Shown here one piece after another: positions 34,684-45,437 of a stretch of 64,000 nucleotides of DNA (the stretch's first letter is position 1; each line of letters begins with the position of its first letter). The notes beneath the pieces were generated by a model. The model saw nothing but the letters and a program-made list of their open reading frames with translations. It was not told the origin of the DNA and did no database searches. Location of the stretch: contig CM051457.1 in assembly GCA_028274465.1 (NCBI GenBank), positions 62,248,899 through 62,312,898 of the forward strand. Direction: 5' to 3'. The stretch is from Plantago ovata. Its lineage: Eukaryota; Streptophyta; Magnoliopsida; Lamiales; Plantaginaceae. Both the position numbers and the translations under genes were made by a program.

Positions 34684-35944
34684 CTAACCTTCAGTGGAAG
34701 TGGTAAGGGTAAGCTCAAGGTGATCAACCTCCCTTTGATCACTAGATATCTCGAAGTACGGCTTCACTCGCTGGCCATTCACCTTGAAGGTATTCCCTGT
34801 CTTTGGATCGAAGAGTTTTACAGCTCCATGGGGAGCAACTTCGATAATTTCGTACGGTCCATCCCAACGAGTACGTAGCTTTCCAGAAAATAGTCGAAGG
34901 CGAGAATTAAATACCCAAGCTTTTTGTCCAGGAATCAATTCCTTACGTACTATACCACGATCATGATACTTCTTAGTACGTTCCTTATAGATTTTGGGAT
35001 TTTCATAAGCACCTAGTCGTAATTCATCGAGCTCATCTAGTTGCAACAATCGTTCCTCCCCAACTTTTCCTATATCAAGATTGAGTGATTTAATGGCCCA
35101 ATATGCCTTGTGTTCCAGTTCTACGGGAAGATGGCATGCTTTCCCATACACAAGTCTATACGGAGTGGTCCCGATCACCGTCTTGTAGCTAGTCATGTAT
35201 GCCCAAAGTGCATCATTCTATTTTCCTGCCCAATCCTTCCTACTAGGCTTCACTACACGCTCCAGGATCTTCTTGATTTGACGGTTGTTGACTTCGACTT
35301 GTCCCGACGTCTGTGGGTGATAAGGTGTAGCTATGCTATGGTGGACACTGTATCTCTTAAGAAGGGAGGCAAACGTTCTATTGACGAAGTGTGACCCTCC
35401 ATCGCTGATGATTGTCCTAGGGCACCCAAATCTCGAGAAAATTACTTCCTTCAAGAACTTCATAACCACTGCGCCGTCATTTGTTTTTGTAGGAATTTCC
35501 TCCACCCATTTAGTCACATAGTCCACTGCAACAAGAATGTATTCATAGCCTCCACTGTTTGGAAATGGTCCCATAAAACCAATGCCCCATACATCGAAAG
35601 GTTCTACCACTAGATTCCCTTGAAGGGGAATTTCATCTTTCTTGCTGATACCACCACCTCGTTGACATGGGTCACAATTCTTCACAAAATTTCGAGCATC
35701 TTTGTATATTGTTGGCCAGAAAAAATCCTGCTTGCAGTACCTTGCGTGCTGTCTTCAATCCACTGTAGTGCCCCCCACAATTGAGCTCATGGCAATGGCT
35801 CAGTACACTTTGTTGCTCTTCTTGTGGCACGCACCTCCTTAGAATCCCATCAGCTCCTTCCTTGAATAGATGCGGATCATCCCATATGTAAGTCCTGCAT
35901 TGCTTAGCAAGAGTCCGAGGCTGAAAAGTTAGTAGGACAAACAT
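34684..35944 (-). pseudogene. A2 integrase, broken
   Basis: The zinc domain appears as [20 protein letters not shown], with the paired cysteines NCDPCQR after a frameshift near 35690. The core shows [19 protein letters not shown], where the family has GIDFMGPF: the first catalytic Asp is Gly. The second Asp (IISDGGSHF) and the Glu ([12 protein letters not shown]) are kept. A TAG at about 35216 follows RKDWAGK. The C-terminal part ([24 protein letters not shown], then [18 protein letters not shown]) is open to 34684. It would insert A2 cDNA; the Asp loss and stops make it inactive. Confidence 0.92.
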
Positions 35945-36531
35945 TCATAGCCAAATAGTTTACAATATCTGCATACCATGGCTCTTCATGAGCCTTCATC
36001 AAGTGCTCATCGGGAAGGTCTTCATTGATGGGTATTGGATCAACAGGGATATTAGGTATTCTTGATAAATGATCTGCTACTAAATTCTCCCTACCGGCTC
36101 TATCCACTATGGTCAAATCAAAGTCTTGCAGCAAAAGGACCCAACGGATTAATCTAGGCTTAAAATCTTGCTTAGCTATCAAGTGTCTCAAAGCAGCATG
36201 ATCAGTATGGACATTCACAGGATGGCCAATTAAATAAGACCTAAACTTTTGTAAAGCAAAGACAACAACTAAAAATTCCTTTTCAGTAGTTGTATAATTA
36301 ACTTGCGCAGAGTCTAGAGTCTTACTAACATAATAAATCACACGGTACTGCTTATCAACTTTTTGGCATAAAACAGCTCCCATAGCAAAATTCGAAGCAT
36401 CACACATAATTTCGAAAGGAAGATTCCAGTCAGGTGGTACAACAATGGGGGCAGAAACAAGCTTTTCCTTAAGGGTGTTAAAAGCAACTAAGCAATCATT
36501 AGAGAAATGGAAAACCACATCTTTAGCAAGC
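35904..36531 (-). pseudogene. A2 RNase H
   Basis: Residues of the RNase H active site are visible in order: [40 protein letters not shown] and ADHLSRIPN. The segment is the direct continuation of RT, from which the Cassandra solo LTR (36537-36840) separates it. It ends in a frameshift into the integrase zinc domain near 35905-35945. It removes the RNA strand during reverse transcription. Confidence 0.92.
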
Positions 36532-36536
36532 AAGCT

Positions 36537-36840
36537 TGTAACGACCCGGCCCACTAACAGGCCGAGACCCAGCCCAACGGGCCGGCAAGGTTACTCATGG
36601 GTGCTCTCCGGGGTGATATGCTGGCCCCACAGACCAACACGGGTTCTAATCCGCGCACTTTGTCCTCACTCGTGCGCGCACCGGGAACTTCCCAGTGGGT
36701 CACCCATCCTAGAATTGCTCCAGAGCAAGCACGCTTAACTCCGAAGTTCTTCTAGGTGGATTCCCGAAAAGAAAGATGCACCTTGTTGGTATGAGTAGCG
36801 TTCTCAACCCTTTTAAGCCTCTGAAATCTGGGGCGTTACA
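36537..36840 (-). mobile_element. Cassandra solo LTR (5S-rRNA-like TRIM) inserted in A2 pol
   Basis: 304 bp with ends TGTAACG and CGTTACA and a duplication AAGCT on both sides (36532-36536 and 36841-36845). The minus strand contains a 5S-rRNA-like part (AGTTAAGCGTGCTTG, then AGGATGGGTGACCC). Carrying 5S-like sequence in the LTR is the hallmark of Cassandra. No internal region or second LTR is present, so it is a solo LTR. It splits RT from RNase H. Confidence 0.93.
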
Positions 36841-36845
36841 AAGCT

Positions 36846-37838
36846 ACTTAAAGGTTTGGCAATTTTCGAAAAATCTTTAATAAACCTCCTATGAAAACCT
36901 ACATGGCCAAGAAAAGATTGCAATTCTTTCACACAAGTAGGTGGGGGAAGTTTTTCAATGATTTCAATCTTAGCCTTGTCTACCTCAATACCCCTTTCAG
37001 AAACTATATGTCCTAGAACAATGCCTTCTCTAACCATATAATGACTCTTTTCCCAGCTTAAGGTTAAGTTGCATTCGATGCACCTTTTCAAAACTAGATC
37101 TAATCTTTGTAAGCACTCATCAAAGGAATCACCAAAAAGGGAAAAATCATCCATGAAAACTTCAACAAATTTAGTTACCATGTCAGAGAAAACAGAAAGC
37201 ATGCACCTTTGAAAAGTGGCGGGAGCATTGCACAGTCCAAATGGCATCCTCCTATAGGCAAATGTTCCGAATGGGCAAGTGAATGTTGTCTTCTCCTGAT
37301 CCTCTGGTGCAATCGGAATCTGGTAGAAACCTGATAAACCATCAAGAAAACAATAAAACTTCCGCCCCGCAAGGCGGTTTAGCATGTCATCTATAAATGG
37401 TAAAGGGAAGTGGTCTTTTTTAGTGGCGGCATTTAATCTTCTATAGTCAATGCACATCCGCCATCCAGTGGTCTTCCTAACCGGTACCAATTCTCCCTTC
37501 TCATTCTCTTCTACCGTGACTCCCGATTTCTTAGGAACTACATGTACCGGGCTCACCCATCGACTATCAGGAATGGGGTAAATCATATCAGCATCTAGCA
37601 ACTTGATCACTTCCTTTTTTACCACCTCTTGCATGGCTGGATTTATTCTTCGCTGAGGTTGCCTAACAGGTTTGGCATCTTGTTCTAGAGTGATGTTGTG
37701 CACGCATCTTGTAGGGCTAATTCCCTTGATATCACTGATTCCCCATCCTATAGCTGCGGAATTTTCCTTCAATACTTCAATCAGCTTACTTTCTTCATTG
37801 TCGGAGAGATGTGAGGAGACAATTACAGGCTTCTTCTG
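36846..37838 (-). pseudogene. A2 reverse transcriptase
   Basis: Athila RT motifs are in order: IYPIPDSRWVSPVHVVPKK, WRMCIDYRRLNAATKKDHFP, FLDGLSGFYQI (first catalytic Asp), PFGLCNAPATFQRCM and FMDDFSLFG (catalytic Asp pair), then LGHIVSERGIEVDKAK and PPPTCVKELQSFLG. An in-frame TAA at 37839-37841 divides it from protease, where the family has Glu in LGENQ. The chain is cut at 36841 by the Cassandra LTR after KPLSS. Apart from these breaks the domain looks complete. Confidence 0.94.
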
Positions 37839-37841
37839 ATT

Positions 37842-39539
37842 TTACCCTAAGTACACATACTTGAGGTGCGCAGGAAGTGGTTTCAATTCTAAGCTAGGTT
37901 CCTCAGGAAACCCTCTTTCTTCTTCTTCGTCATCTAAAGGTTCAAGTACCTCTTCTCCTGCAGGAATTTCTGGGGTGCTATCCATTATTTCAACTAGCTC
38001 CCTTGCCTCCTCGGTCATGTAGCACGTCTCAGCTTGCATTGTTAGTGCCTCCTCAAGTGGTTCGCGCTCACCATGGCAATGATGAAATTCGGGAATTACG
38101 AATTCATAGCAATCGACAAATTTTAACTCCTCCGCAACTTCCTTATCTCTGATGCTACATCCTACCAACTCAATCTTCTCGCCCATTACCTCCATGGTTA
38201 TTTTCTTGCCCTTAAGTTCAAGGCATGTGTTGGTGGTTGCCATGAATGGTCTCCCAAGTAGTACTACGTGCTCACGGATGTGGCTCTTTCCCTCGTCCGC
38301 GGACTTCATTACTACAAAATCAGCTGGGATTATCAATTTGTCCACTTTCACAAGGATGTCCTCTATTATCCCGACTGGTCGCTTCACACTTTGGTCGGCC
38401 ATTTGGACGACCATATCAGTCGGTGTTAATTCTCCGAGTTCCAGGGCCTTGTACACTGAATACGGCATTAAGTTAATGCTAGCTCCTAAGTCGAGCATTG
38501 CTTTTGTAGTGCGTCCATTCCCTAAGGCGATGTAGATGATGAAGCTTCCAGGATCCTTTTTCTTCATGGGCAATCCGGCAATCGAGTTGACTGTTTCAAC
38601 CCCATTCACTTTCTTTCCTGAAGTAATCCTTTTGTTCTTGATCTCACGAAAGAATTTCGTATAAGCTGGGATGTTCTGGATTAACTCTAAGAGAGGTACA
38701 TTGACTTCTACTTTTGACAGGCGTTGGAATAAGGGTGAATCTTGAATATCCTTCTTGGCTGGTTTGATCCGACTCGGGTATGGCACATGTGGCTTCGGAG
38801 GCACATATGGATTGGAAGATTTGTGAAGTTCTCCTGGAATACTAGTTCCAACTTCGACTTCGTCATCATCTATGTCTATTACAGATGGTCTTGGTTCATC
38901 ATTCCTTTCTGGAACTTCTTGAGGTTCTTTGGAACTTCCGCAATCCTCTTGTTCTGTGCTTGGCCCTCTATTATCGATCTCAGTAGATTCCACCCGCTTA
39001 GGACGTACGAAGTTAGGGATTTTGGTCATCTTGCCTCCTCGGAGCAGTAGATTCACTTCTTCGCACTCATTCTCCTCAGTAGCAACAGCTGGGGGTTGCT
39101 CGGGATCAGCTTCAGATATCTTACTGGCTGGACTAGGATTGACCGGTTCCGTGGAGTTAGGGGGTGATTCGCTCCTCACCTCGGGTGGTTTGCTCACTGC
39201 TTCCTGCGGGGTATCCTCGACTTCTTTACCGCACCTTCCACACTTCAGTAGGCTAAGTTCTTTGATAAGTTGCTCAGTTACTTCGATCGCTTCAAAAGCC
39301 TTCTCGATGCGAAGATTGTTCTCAGCTTGCCCTGCGTGTGCTACCTCGAAGACACTCTCAATGGCCTTAATCCCTGCGTAAAATGCAAGTTCCTCCTCCT
39401 CACTGATGTCTTCGTCCTCAGAATAGTCTTCGTATAACCCGTCAATTTCTTCTTGATTTGAGTATATGTTGGCGACTTCATTCGACATTATTTTCTCGGA
39501 TTGTGCGGATCCATTGGCGTATGTTTGAAAGACCTTCAC
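37842..39539 (-). pseudogene. A2 Gag C-terminal part and protease
   Basis: The first half is acidic Gag tail (EDYSEDEDISEEEELAFY) with LKCGRCGKEVED, followed by a Pro/Glu-rich linker and LLRGGKMTKIPNF. The protease part follows: NSIAGLPMKKKDPGSFI, then MLDLGASINLMPYSVYKALE. DLGASINLMP is the Athila form of the aspartic protease active site. VHLLGRPFMATT-like sequence (VVLLGRPFMATTNT) is the C-terminal protease motif. Linked to Gag start by a frameshift near 39620, and to RT by one stop codon. Confidence 0.92.
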
Positions 39540-39600
39540 TGCCTCTTCAACTGTACATTCTTCTAAACCTCCACATATCCCATCTATTTGAAGCCTAACT

Positions 39601-40053
39601 TCATCTCGTAGTCCTCCAACAAAAAAACCAAATCAGCTCCCCACCGTCGAAACGGTGGTGGGGGCACTCACGTTTATACAGCTCAAAACGTTCATAGGTG
39701 TCACAGAAACGCTCGTATTCTCCTTGTTTGAAGTATTCGATCCGATTCCGTAGTGCAATCGTCTCATGGTAAGGCATGAAACGTGCCAAGAACTCCTCTA
39801 CTACTTGGCTCCAGGTCTTCAGTGATCCTGGTGCTAACCTTGCTATCCATATCCTCGGTTCATATCCCAAAGCAAAAGGAAATAATTTCCTACATAATTG
39901 ATCCTTGGTGAACCCCTTTGCTGGAACTTTTGCTATCTCCTCTTCATAGGACCTGATGAAGCTTATTGGATTCATATCCTCTCCTTCTTCGAACCATGGT
40001 ATCCTTCTCACTATGGTGCTTGTTACCTCGTACCCCGATAACTCTTCTTCCAA
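39601..40053 (-). pseudogene. A2 Gag N-terminal/capsid part, frameshifted
   Basis: Reads IPWFEEGEDMNPISFIRSYEE, LCRKLFPFALGYEPRIWIAR, PGSLKTWSQVVEEFLARFMP and EYERFCDTYERFELYKRECP: the retrotransposon Gag region of the Athila family, closely like Gag of A4 at 62868-64000. The frame breaks at an A run near 39625, after GELIWFF, where A4 reads GELIWCFVGGLREE. Beyond it the frame continues at 37842-39539. Confidence 0.9.
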
Positions 40054-40301
40054 GTATAGCTGACCCCCTTCTGACTTGCGAGAACGTCGGTGTCAAGCGG
40101 GCTTTTAAGGTCGTCATACCTGGAAATTTGTATCAGGAGTAAAGCCTCGTTAGAAATTCTGAAAATCGAGAATATTTCTAGGTATCGAATAGTACTAAGG
40201 AAGCAGTATCAGAGAGAGATTAAAAAGGAAAACTAAAACTAATAGGATTAGGAATCTAAAGCTGAAAATATAAACAAATTAAACAGAAAAAAGGAGTATA
40301 G
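40054..40301 (-). other. A2 5' leader
   Basis: Untranslated leader between the primer site and Gag, AT-rich, with nothing recognisable. Confidence 0.5.
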
Positions 40302-40319
40302 TCCCCGGCAGCGGCGCCA
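40302..40319 (-). other. A2 primer binding site (tRNA-Asp)
   Basis: The minus strand reads TGGCGCCGCTGCCGGGGA, complementary to the 3' end of plant tRNA-Asp with one mismatch (GCTGCC for GTTGCC). This primer choice is typical of Athila-type elements. Confidence 0.85.
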
Positions 40320-40322
40320 ATT

Positions 40323-41654
40323 TGATGAACGTGCGGATGTCGTGCTCCACGTGTATCAAATAATATTTGTAATTAGCCAAAGGCAATCCACAACTACAAC
40401 GAAAACCGTAGTGTAGCAGTAGAATGACTCGAGTGTCGTTCTCTCAGGACTATAACTAGCTTTATCTGTTTAACAAGAGAATATAAAACAGCAGACAGAT
40501 AGCAAAAGGGGGTTTCTAGCAGATAATGGAGATTGGTGATAGTATGGTCCTTCTTAGCATAACGGGTCGATAGTCATGCATAAATTCCTCGGTCTTGCAT
40601 AGAAATCTTTGAATCAATCTAGTGTCCTGTTGCAAATATTAAGCACTACGAAGACAATTGGTCTGACAAGTCAATCACTATTGTCCTAATGTGTTCCGTA
40701 ATTATTCAACACTACGAAGATAATTGGTCTGACGGTCGACAAGTGTCCAATTGTGCATAATAATTAATACAACATACGAGAATTTAGGCTGTGCCTGATC
40801 AACGAAATAAAGCAATGACACGGAGTATAATGCGCGATATAGCCATTAGCATGATTATCTTCCCTTCGCTAAGAATTCACATACTACCACCAACGATAAG
40901 TTTAGCTACTCATAATAGGCATGCAATCAATAGAAATCATAGAAGAAAACATATTGAAAGATATATAAAATAAGTAGATTAAACTGTAAGATACAAGTTA
41001 CCGAAGGTTGTCAATCTCCGAAGAATTGCGATCCTACGAGCTCCAATCCGCTATGAAAAAGTATCCCCTAAGCTACGGAACTCCCAGGACAGGCCCCGGG
41101 AAGTTCCTACGTAAAACTATAGAGAGAGGTGAGAAAGTAGGTCTAGAAAGATATGATTTTCGGAGAAAACTGAGCAACTATATATAGGCTTCGAATTATT
41201 GTGGGGCGGTTCGCCCCACACGCGCGGAGGTTCGTCCGGTGTGGGGCGGTTCGCCCCACGTCTGCGGCGGTTCGCCCCACGTCTGCGGCGGTTCGCCCGG
41301 CGTGTTTTTCGCGGAATTCCGCGTTTTCGACGCGGTTTTGGATTTCTTCCCCTTTTCGGACTCGGTTTCTGACTTCTAGTAGCCTTCTAACCTCCAGATT
41401 CGGCCCCTAGACTCCAAATCCCATCCGGAAACCTTCAGATACTCCAAATAGGCTTTTGGAACACCAATTCCTTGTCAACTTCAATATATTTGCCCGGAAA
41501 TCTTCGAATTTCAACCAAAACCTGTAAAATAAAATCTAAAGGGAAACGTGACACTATTCTAATAAAATGTACTAAAATATAGCTAAATTAACATAGAGGA
41601 TAGCTAAAATAGGTGAAAAAGACTCGAATGAAAGTGTAAAATACACATTCATCA
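40323..41654 (-). repeat. A2 5' LTR (1332 bp)
   Basis: Matches 31881-33191 with few substitutions. It is 21 bp longer because the GC hairpin array (41201-41310) has one more unit. Confidence 0.95.
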
Positions 41655-41659
41655 ATAAT

Positions 41660-41812
41660 TCAAACAACCAAATAATCTATTCAGTAAATGTAATGCCAAT
41701 TGTATTTATGTATGCTTAAATAAATGTAACATAAATAAATACCAATAAGCTGAATGCGGTAAAATACATATCGTCCTTAATGTTGGTTGTCTCTAGGACA
41801 TATATACTTTCA
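41660..41812 (-). repeat. C2 5' LTR, right part
   Basis: Continues the LTR broken at 31880 and ends TATATACTTTCA like 23988. The TCGAT duplication follows at 41813-41817. Confidence 0.93.
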
Positions 41813-42745
41813 TCGATCTCTAAGGACTATAAGTAGCTTTATCTAATTTAACTTAAACTATAAACTCAACAAACGACTTAGCACAGATTTTTCTTATCAA
41901 ATATAATGGAAGTTAGCGATAGTATGATCATTCAAAGCATCAGGTTAATAATCATGCATGAAGTACTTGAACGTTTGCATAGAAATCTAAGATCATGAAT
42001 TGTCCAATGTGTTCCGTTCAATTCAACACTACGAAGATAGAGGGCTTAGATAGATCAATGAAATAAAGCAATAAGTCAAGTCTAAATCTCGTTACAGCCA
42101 CTCATGCATAAATAAGAACCCTAGCTAAGAAATCACATACTATCACCAACGATAGATTTAGCTACTCATAGATATAACGAAATCAACAAGAATCATATCA
42201 AGATTGAATGAAAACATGTTGAAAGAAATAAATAAAAGCAGAAAAATCGTGAGATACAAGTTACCAACGAAGGGCGTCAATCTCCAATTGCTATGAAAAA
42301 CGTAGAACAATAGGCAAACATATATATAGTTACGGAAACGCATGTGGCGAACCGCCCCAGACGCCGGGCGCTTCGCCCCACGTCCCAGGCGATTCTCCTG
42401 GGACGTCCAGACCGACTCTAGCGAGATTTTAGTCTTCTTTTCCTTTTCGGACTCGGATTTTGCCTTCTAGTGACCTTTAAGCCTTGAAACTCGTCCCCTA
42501 GGCCTCAAATCTCATCCGGAACCTTCTAGATACACCACGAATGTCCTCGAAACACCAAAACCTCGTCCTCTTCATCAATATTGCCCATAAAAACACGTTT
42601 TTCACCTAAAACCTGAAAAATGCAAATAAAAGGGAAACGTGACACTATTCTAATAAAATGCACTAAGATATAAGCTAAATTAACCTAGAGGATAGCTAAA
42701 TTGGTGAAAAAGACTCGAATGAAAGTGTAAAATACACGTTCATCA
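41813..42745 (-). repeat. Athila A1 3' LTR, right piece
   Basis: Resumes the LTR begun at 21842 (CTCTAAGGACTATAAGTAGCTTTATC) and ends TACACGTTCATCA. The rebuilt LTR is about 1.05 kb, shorter and more diverged than A2-A4. Its GC-rich part (42355-42410) has fewer hairpin units. Confidence 0.88.
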
Positions 42746-44266
42746 AACTCCCCAAACCGAACCTTTGCTTGTCCTCGAGCAACTAAGCTAGACTCTAATG
42801 CAAAAAACCAATGCAACACACAAAATGGAGTCTCATGCCAAATGAAATGAACTAATCTATTGAATCTATCAAAAACTTATGAACAATGACCATACAAATC
42901 ATAACATGGATATTGGTTGAAGAATGCCTCAATTGACTCATACACATTCACCTATGCACTATGTTAAACAAGATAGTCTCTCGTAACATTCTCTACCTGG
43001 ACCTAGTCAGTGACGACGTAATGAAACATGTTAAAATAAGAATGATTGTCCCGTGCCTATGAAACTGAGGACTTACTGCTGTTCACCAAGTTAAGACTTT
43101 TCCTCAAAGAGGTCGAACCAATACTGGATCTCATCAAACGAAGGAGGGTTCCCTAAAAGTTCACACTTCACTATTCTACCCATCTCTCAAGCAAAGTCAT
43201 AAACTAATCACCACTTCCTGAATGGCAGGACGAGGGTGGTATAGAACAGATGACACTCAAACAAACAAAAGACAAACTTTACAACTCGATTACGAACATT
43301 ACATGAATTGAAAAACGAGACAAACACTTTGCTAAACTGCTTTTTGGCTTTCTTCGGACCCTTCTTTGCTTTTTTGGGGTCTTGTCTTTTTTTCTTCTTT
43401 TCCATATTTTTTCTTTTTCCTGGAATTTGTTCTTTTTTTATTTTTCTTTCTCTCTTTTTTTATTTTTTATTATTTTTTTTTATAGCCAGCAGTAGCACAA
43501 CGAAAAAGAAATTACAATGACTCACAAACGACCTCCCCAAACCTATTCGAAAGAATAGGTTGGAGCCTAAACTTTACGAAAAAGGAAAAACAGACTCATA
43601 ATACTCAAAAATTGAAAAACAAGTCTAATGATAGCGTAACCCCCTCCCCAAACCTATTCGAAAGAATAGATCGCAAACAAAGGATCACACAGTCTCACAC
43701 TACCTCATTCCTAGGCATTTAGCAATCTCAAAGCAAGGTGAAGACTTGTTGCCTCTTAGGTACATAATTACTCGGGAAAACAACCATAAGATCCTAACAT
43801 GCATCATCCTATTATAAAGACCTTCGTGAACCGCAGTAGAGAAAACACCACTAAGTGATGTCGAGACTACGAAGCTTAACTAAGTGCAAACATAAATGTG
43901 ACAAGCCAAGCGAGAAAAACCTCAAACAAATTCATAGAGATGAAACATATGGTTAAAGGTCATAACTAGTTAATCTACCCTATAAAAAAGTTCGAAAAAT
44001 TTGGCAATAAACTCCACATAAAACATGCAAAACTAGACTAGAATGAATGTAGTGTATGTAGTGTATGCAACTAAATTACTAGGAAAGCGATAAACGTGCA
44101 AATGCTAATGCAAACGAATTTCAACAAAATACAAGGTACTATACTCAAAATACCAATGCCAAGCTCCAAACTAATAACAATAGTTCACTTAAATCCCATC
44201 CCCCATCATGAAACTAAAGCTAGTCCCTAGCAATAAGAGAATGAGGAAATAAGAAGTGATACTAGA
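42746..44266 (-). other. A1 non-coding region next to 3' LTR
   Basis: Begins with the same purine tract as A2 (ACTCCCCAAACC on the plus strand) and shares the conserved blocks and pyrimidine run (43345-43485) of the other Athila copies. No gene. It is cut at 44266 by the Cassandra complex. Confidence 0.7.
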
Positions 44267-44547
44267 TGTAACGACCCGACCAATCCGGCCGGCGTGGCTA
44301 CTCATGGGCGCTCTCCAGGGTGATATGTTGGCCCCACAGACCAACACGGGTTGTAATCCGCGCACTTTGTCCTCACTCGTGCGCGCACCGGGAACTTCCC
44401 AGTGGGTCACCCATCCTAGAATTGCTCCAGAGCAAGCACGCTTAACTCTGAAGTTCTTCTAGGTGGAATCCCGAAAAGAAAGGTGCACCTTGATGGTATG
44501 AGTAGCGTTCTCAACCCTTTTAAGCTTCTGAAATTTGGGGCATTACA
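44267..44547 (-). repeat. Cassandra 3' LTR
   Basis: Ends TGTAACG and CATTACA. It holds a 5S-rRNA-like segment on the minus strand, including AGTTAAGCGTGCTTG. Confidence 0.92.
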
Positions 44548-44676
44548 ATATACCCCCCTTAAAGCCTCGACGTCCTCGTCGAGCGCCTTAAGTGGTGGGG
44601 GTGACAAATTGACAATATCCTTTACCAACCGTCCACCCGATGCGGGCTTTGGGTTGATCTAGGCTCTGATACCATT
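44548..44676 (-). other. Cassandra internal region with primer site and purine tract
   Basis: Non-coding 129 bp. Next to the left LTR the minus strand has TAAGGGGGGTATAT (44548-44561), the polypurine tract. Next to the right LTR is GCTCTGATACCA (44663-44674), the tRNA-Met primer site. Confidence 0.88.
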
Positions 44677-44957
44677 TGTAACGACCCGACCAATCCGGCC
44701 GGCGTGGCTACTCATGGGCGCTCTCCAGGGTGATATGCTGGCCCCACAGACCAACACGGGTTCTAATCCGCGCACTTTGTCCTCACTCGTGCGCGCACCG
44801 GGAACTTCCCAGTGGGTACCCCATCCTAGAATTGCTCCAGAGCAAGCACGCTTAACTCTGAAGTTCTTCTAGGTGGAATCCCGAAAAGAAAGGTGCACCT
44901 TGATGGTATGAGTAGCGTTCTCAACCCTTTTAAGCTTCTGAAATTTGGGGCATTACA
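44677..44957 (-). repeat. Cassandra 5' LTR
   Basis: Same 281 bp as 44267-44547 with very few changes (for example GGGTACCCC for GGGTCACCC inside the 5S-like C-box region). Confidence 0.92.
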
Positions 44958-45156
44958 ATACTGTAACGGTACCGGTTTTGAAAGCAAAATATTTTCTTGA
45001 AAAAGAAAAATCGAAAAATACTTTAATAACAACGGTCGGCAATAAATGCCAAAATAATCTTTGACGCTAACAATAATAAATAATATCCAATGACAACTCA
45101 AGTTCGAATGCATAACGAATGAAGACAATAAAAGAAGACCCTTTCTCGGAGATAGC

Positions 45157-45437
45157 TTAAAAGGGTTGAGAACGCTACTCATACCAACAAGGGTGCACCT
45201 TTCTTTTCGGGAATCCACCTATAAGAACTTCAGAGTTAAGCGTGCTTGCTCGGGAGCAATTCTAGGATTGGTGACCCACTGGGAAGTTCCCGGTGCGCGC
45301 ACGAGTGAGGACAAAGTGCGCGGATTAGAACCCGTGTTGGTCTGTGGGGCCAGCATATCACCCCGGAGAGCACCCATGAGTAACCTTGCCGGTCCGTTGG
45401 GCTGGGTCTCGGCCCGTTAGTGGGTCGGGTCGTTACA
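45157..45437 (+). repeat. Cassandra LTR, inverted, 5' truncated, long subfamily
   Basis: Plus-strand 5S-like part reads AGTTAAGCGTGCTTG, then TTCTAGGATTGGTGACCC. The right end has the extra TTGGGCTGGGTCTCGGCCCG segment shared with 36537-36840 but not with the two neighbouring LTRs. The first 20 or so bases of the LTR are missing. Confidence 0.88.

Larger units (their letters stand above)
31881..41654 (-). mobile_element. Athila-type Ty3/gypsy retrotransposon A2
   Basis: A complete 9.77-kb element with LTRs 31881-33191 and 40323-41654, ends TGATGAA...TTCATCA and the duplication ATAAT at 31876-31880 and 41655-41659. The primer site matches tRNA-Asp, as in Athila. Minus-strand order is gag, protease, RT, RNase H, integrase, the gypsy order. 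Gag-pol is broken by a frameshift, stops, a catalytic replacement in integrase and a Cassandra solo LTR in pol. It has no extra ORF between integrase and 3' LTR. The LTRs differ by few substitutions (seven in the first 550 bp) and one 21-bp repeat unit, so it is young. It sits in the 5' LTR of C2. Confidence 0.96.
21963..41812 (-). mobile_element. Copia-derived non-autonomous retrotransposon C2 (contains Athila A2)
   Basis: LTRs of about 2.03 kb lie at 21963-23988 and 30004-31880 plus 41660-41812. The 5-bp duplication TCGAT flanks it at 21958-21962 and 41813-41817. A tRNA-Met primer site abuts the right LTR, so the element reads on the minus strand. Its own length without A2 is about 10.1 kb. 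The 6-kb internal part has no intact gene, only copia pol debris. The LTRs still agree to within a few percent by eye, so it inserted recently as an already non-coding element. It inserted into the LTR of Athila A1. Confidence 0.93.
44267..45437. mobile_element. Cassandra complex: TRIM plus inverted partial LTR with one target duplication
   Basis: LTRs 44267-44547 and 44677-44957 (281 bp each, nearly identical, minus orientation) flank a 129-bp internal region with a tRNA-Met primer site and a purine tract: a complete Cassandra TRIM. After 199 bp of unrelated sequence comes a third LTR at about 45157-45437 in plus orientation, lacking its start and belonging to the longer subfamily seen at 36537. 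The whole block is bounded by CTAGA (44262-44266 and 45438-45442), interrupting A1 sequence that is continuous in A4 (ACTAGATGTTACCGA). Confidence 0.9.

Noticed and set aside
38152-39381. Plus-strand ORFs of 102-150 codons over A2 gag-protease
   Set aside because: Shadows of the minus-strand coding frame, without domain or promoter.
44394-44520. 5S rRNA gene candidates at four places (36537-36840, 44267-44547, 44677-44957, 45157-45437)
   Set aside because: The similarity covers the 5S control region but lies inside LTRs with TGTAAC/GTTACA ends and target duplications; these are Cassandra LTRs, not 5S genes.
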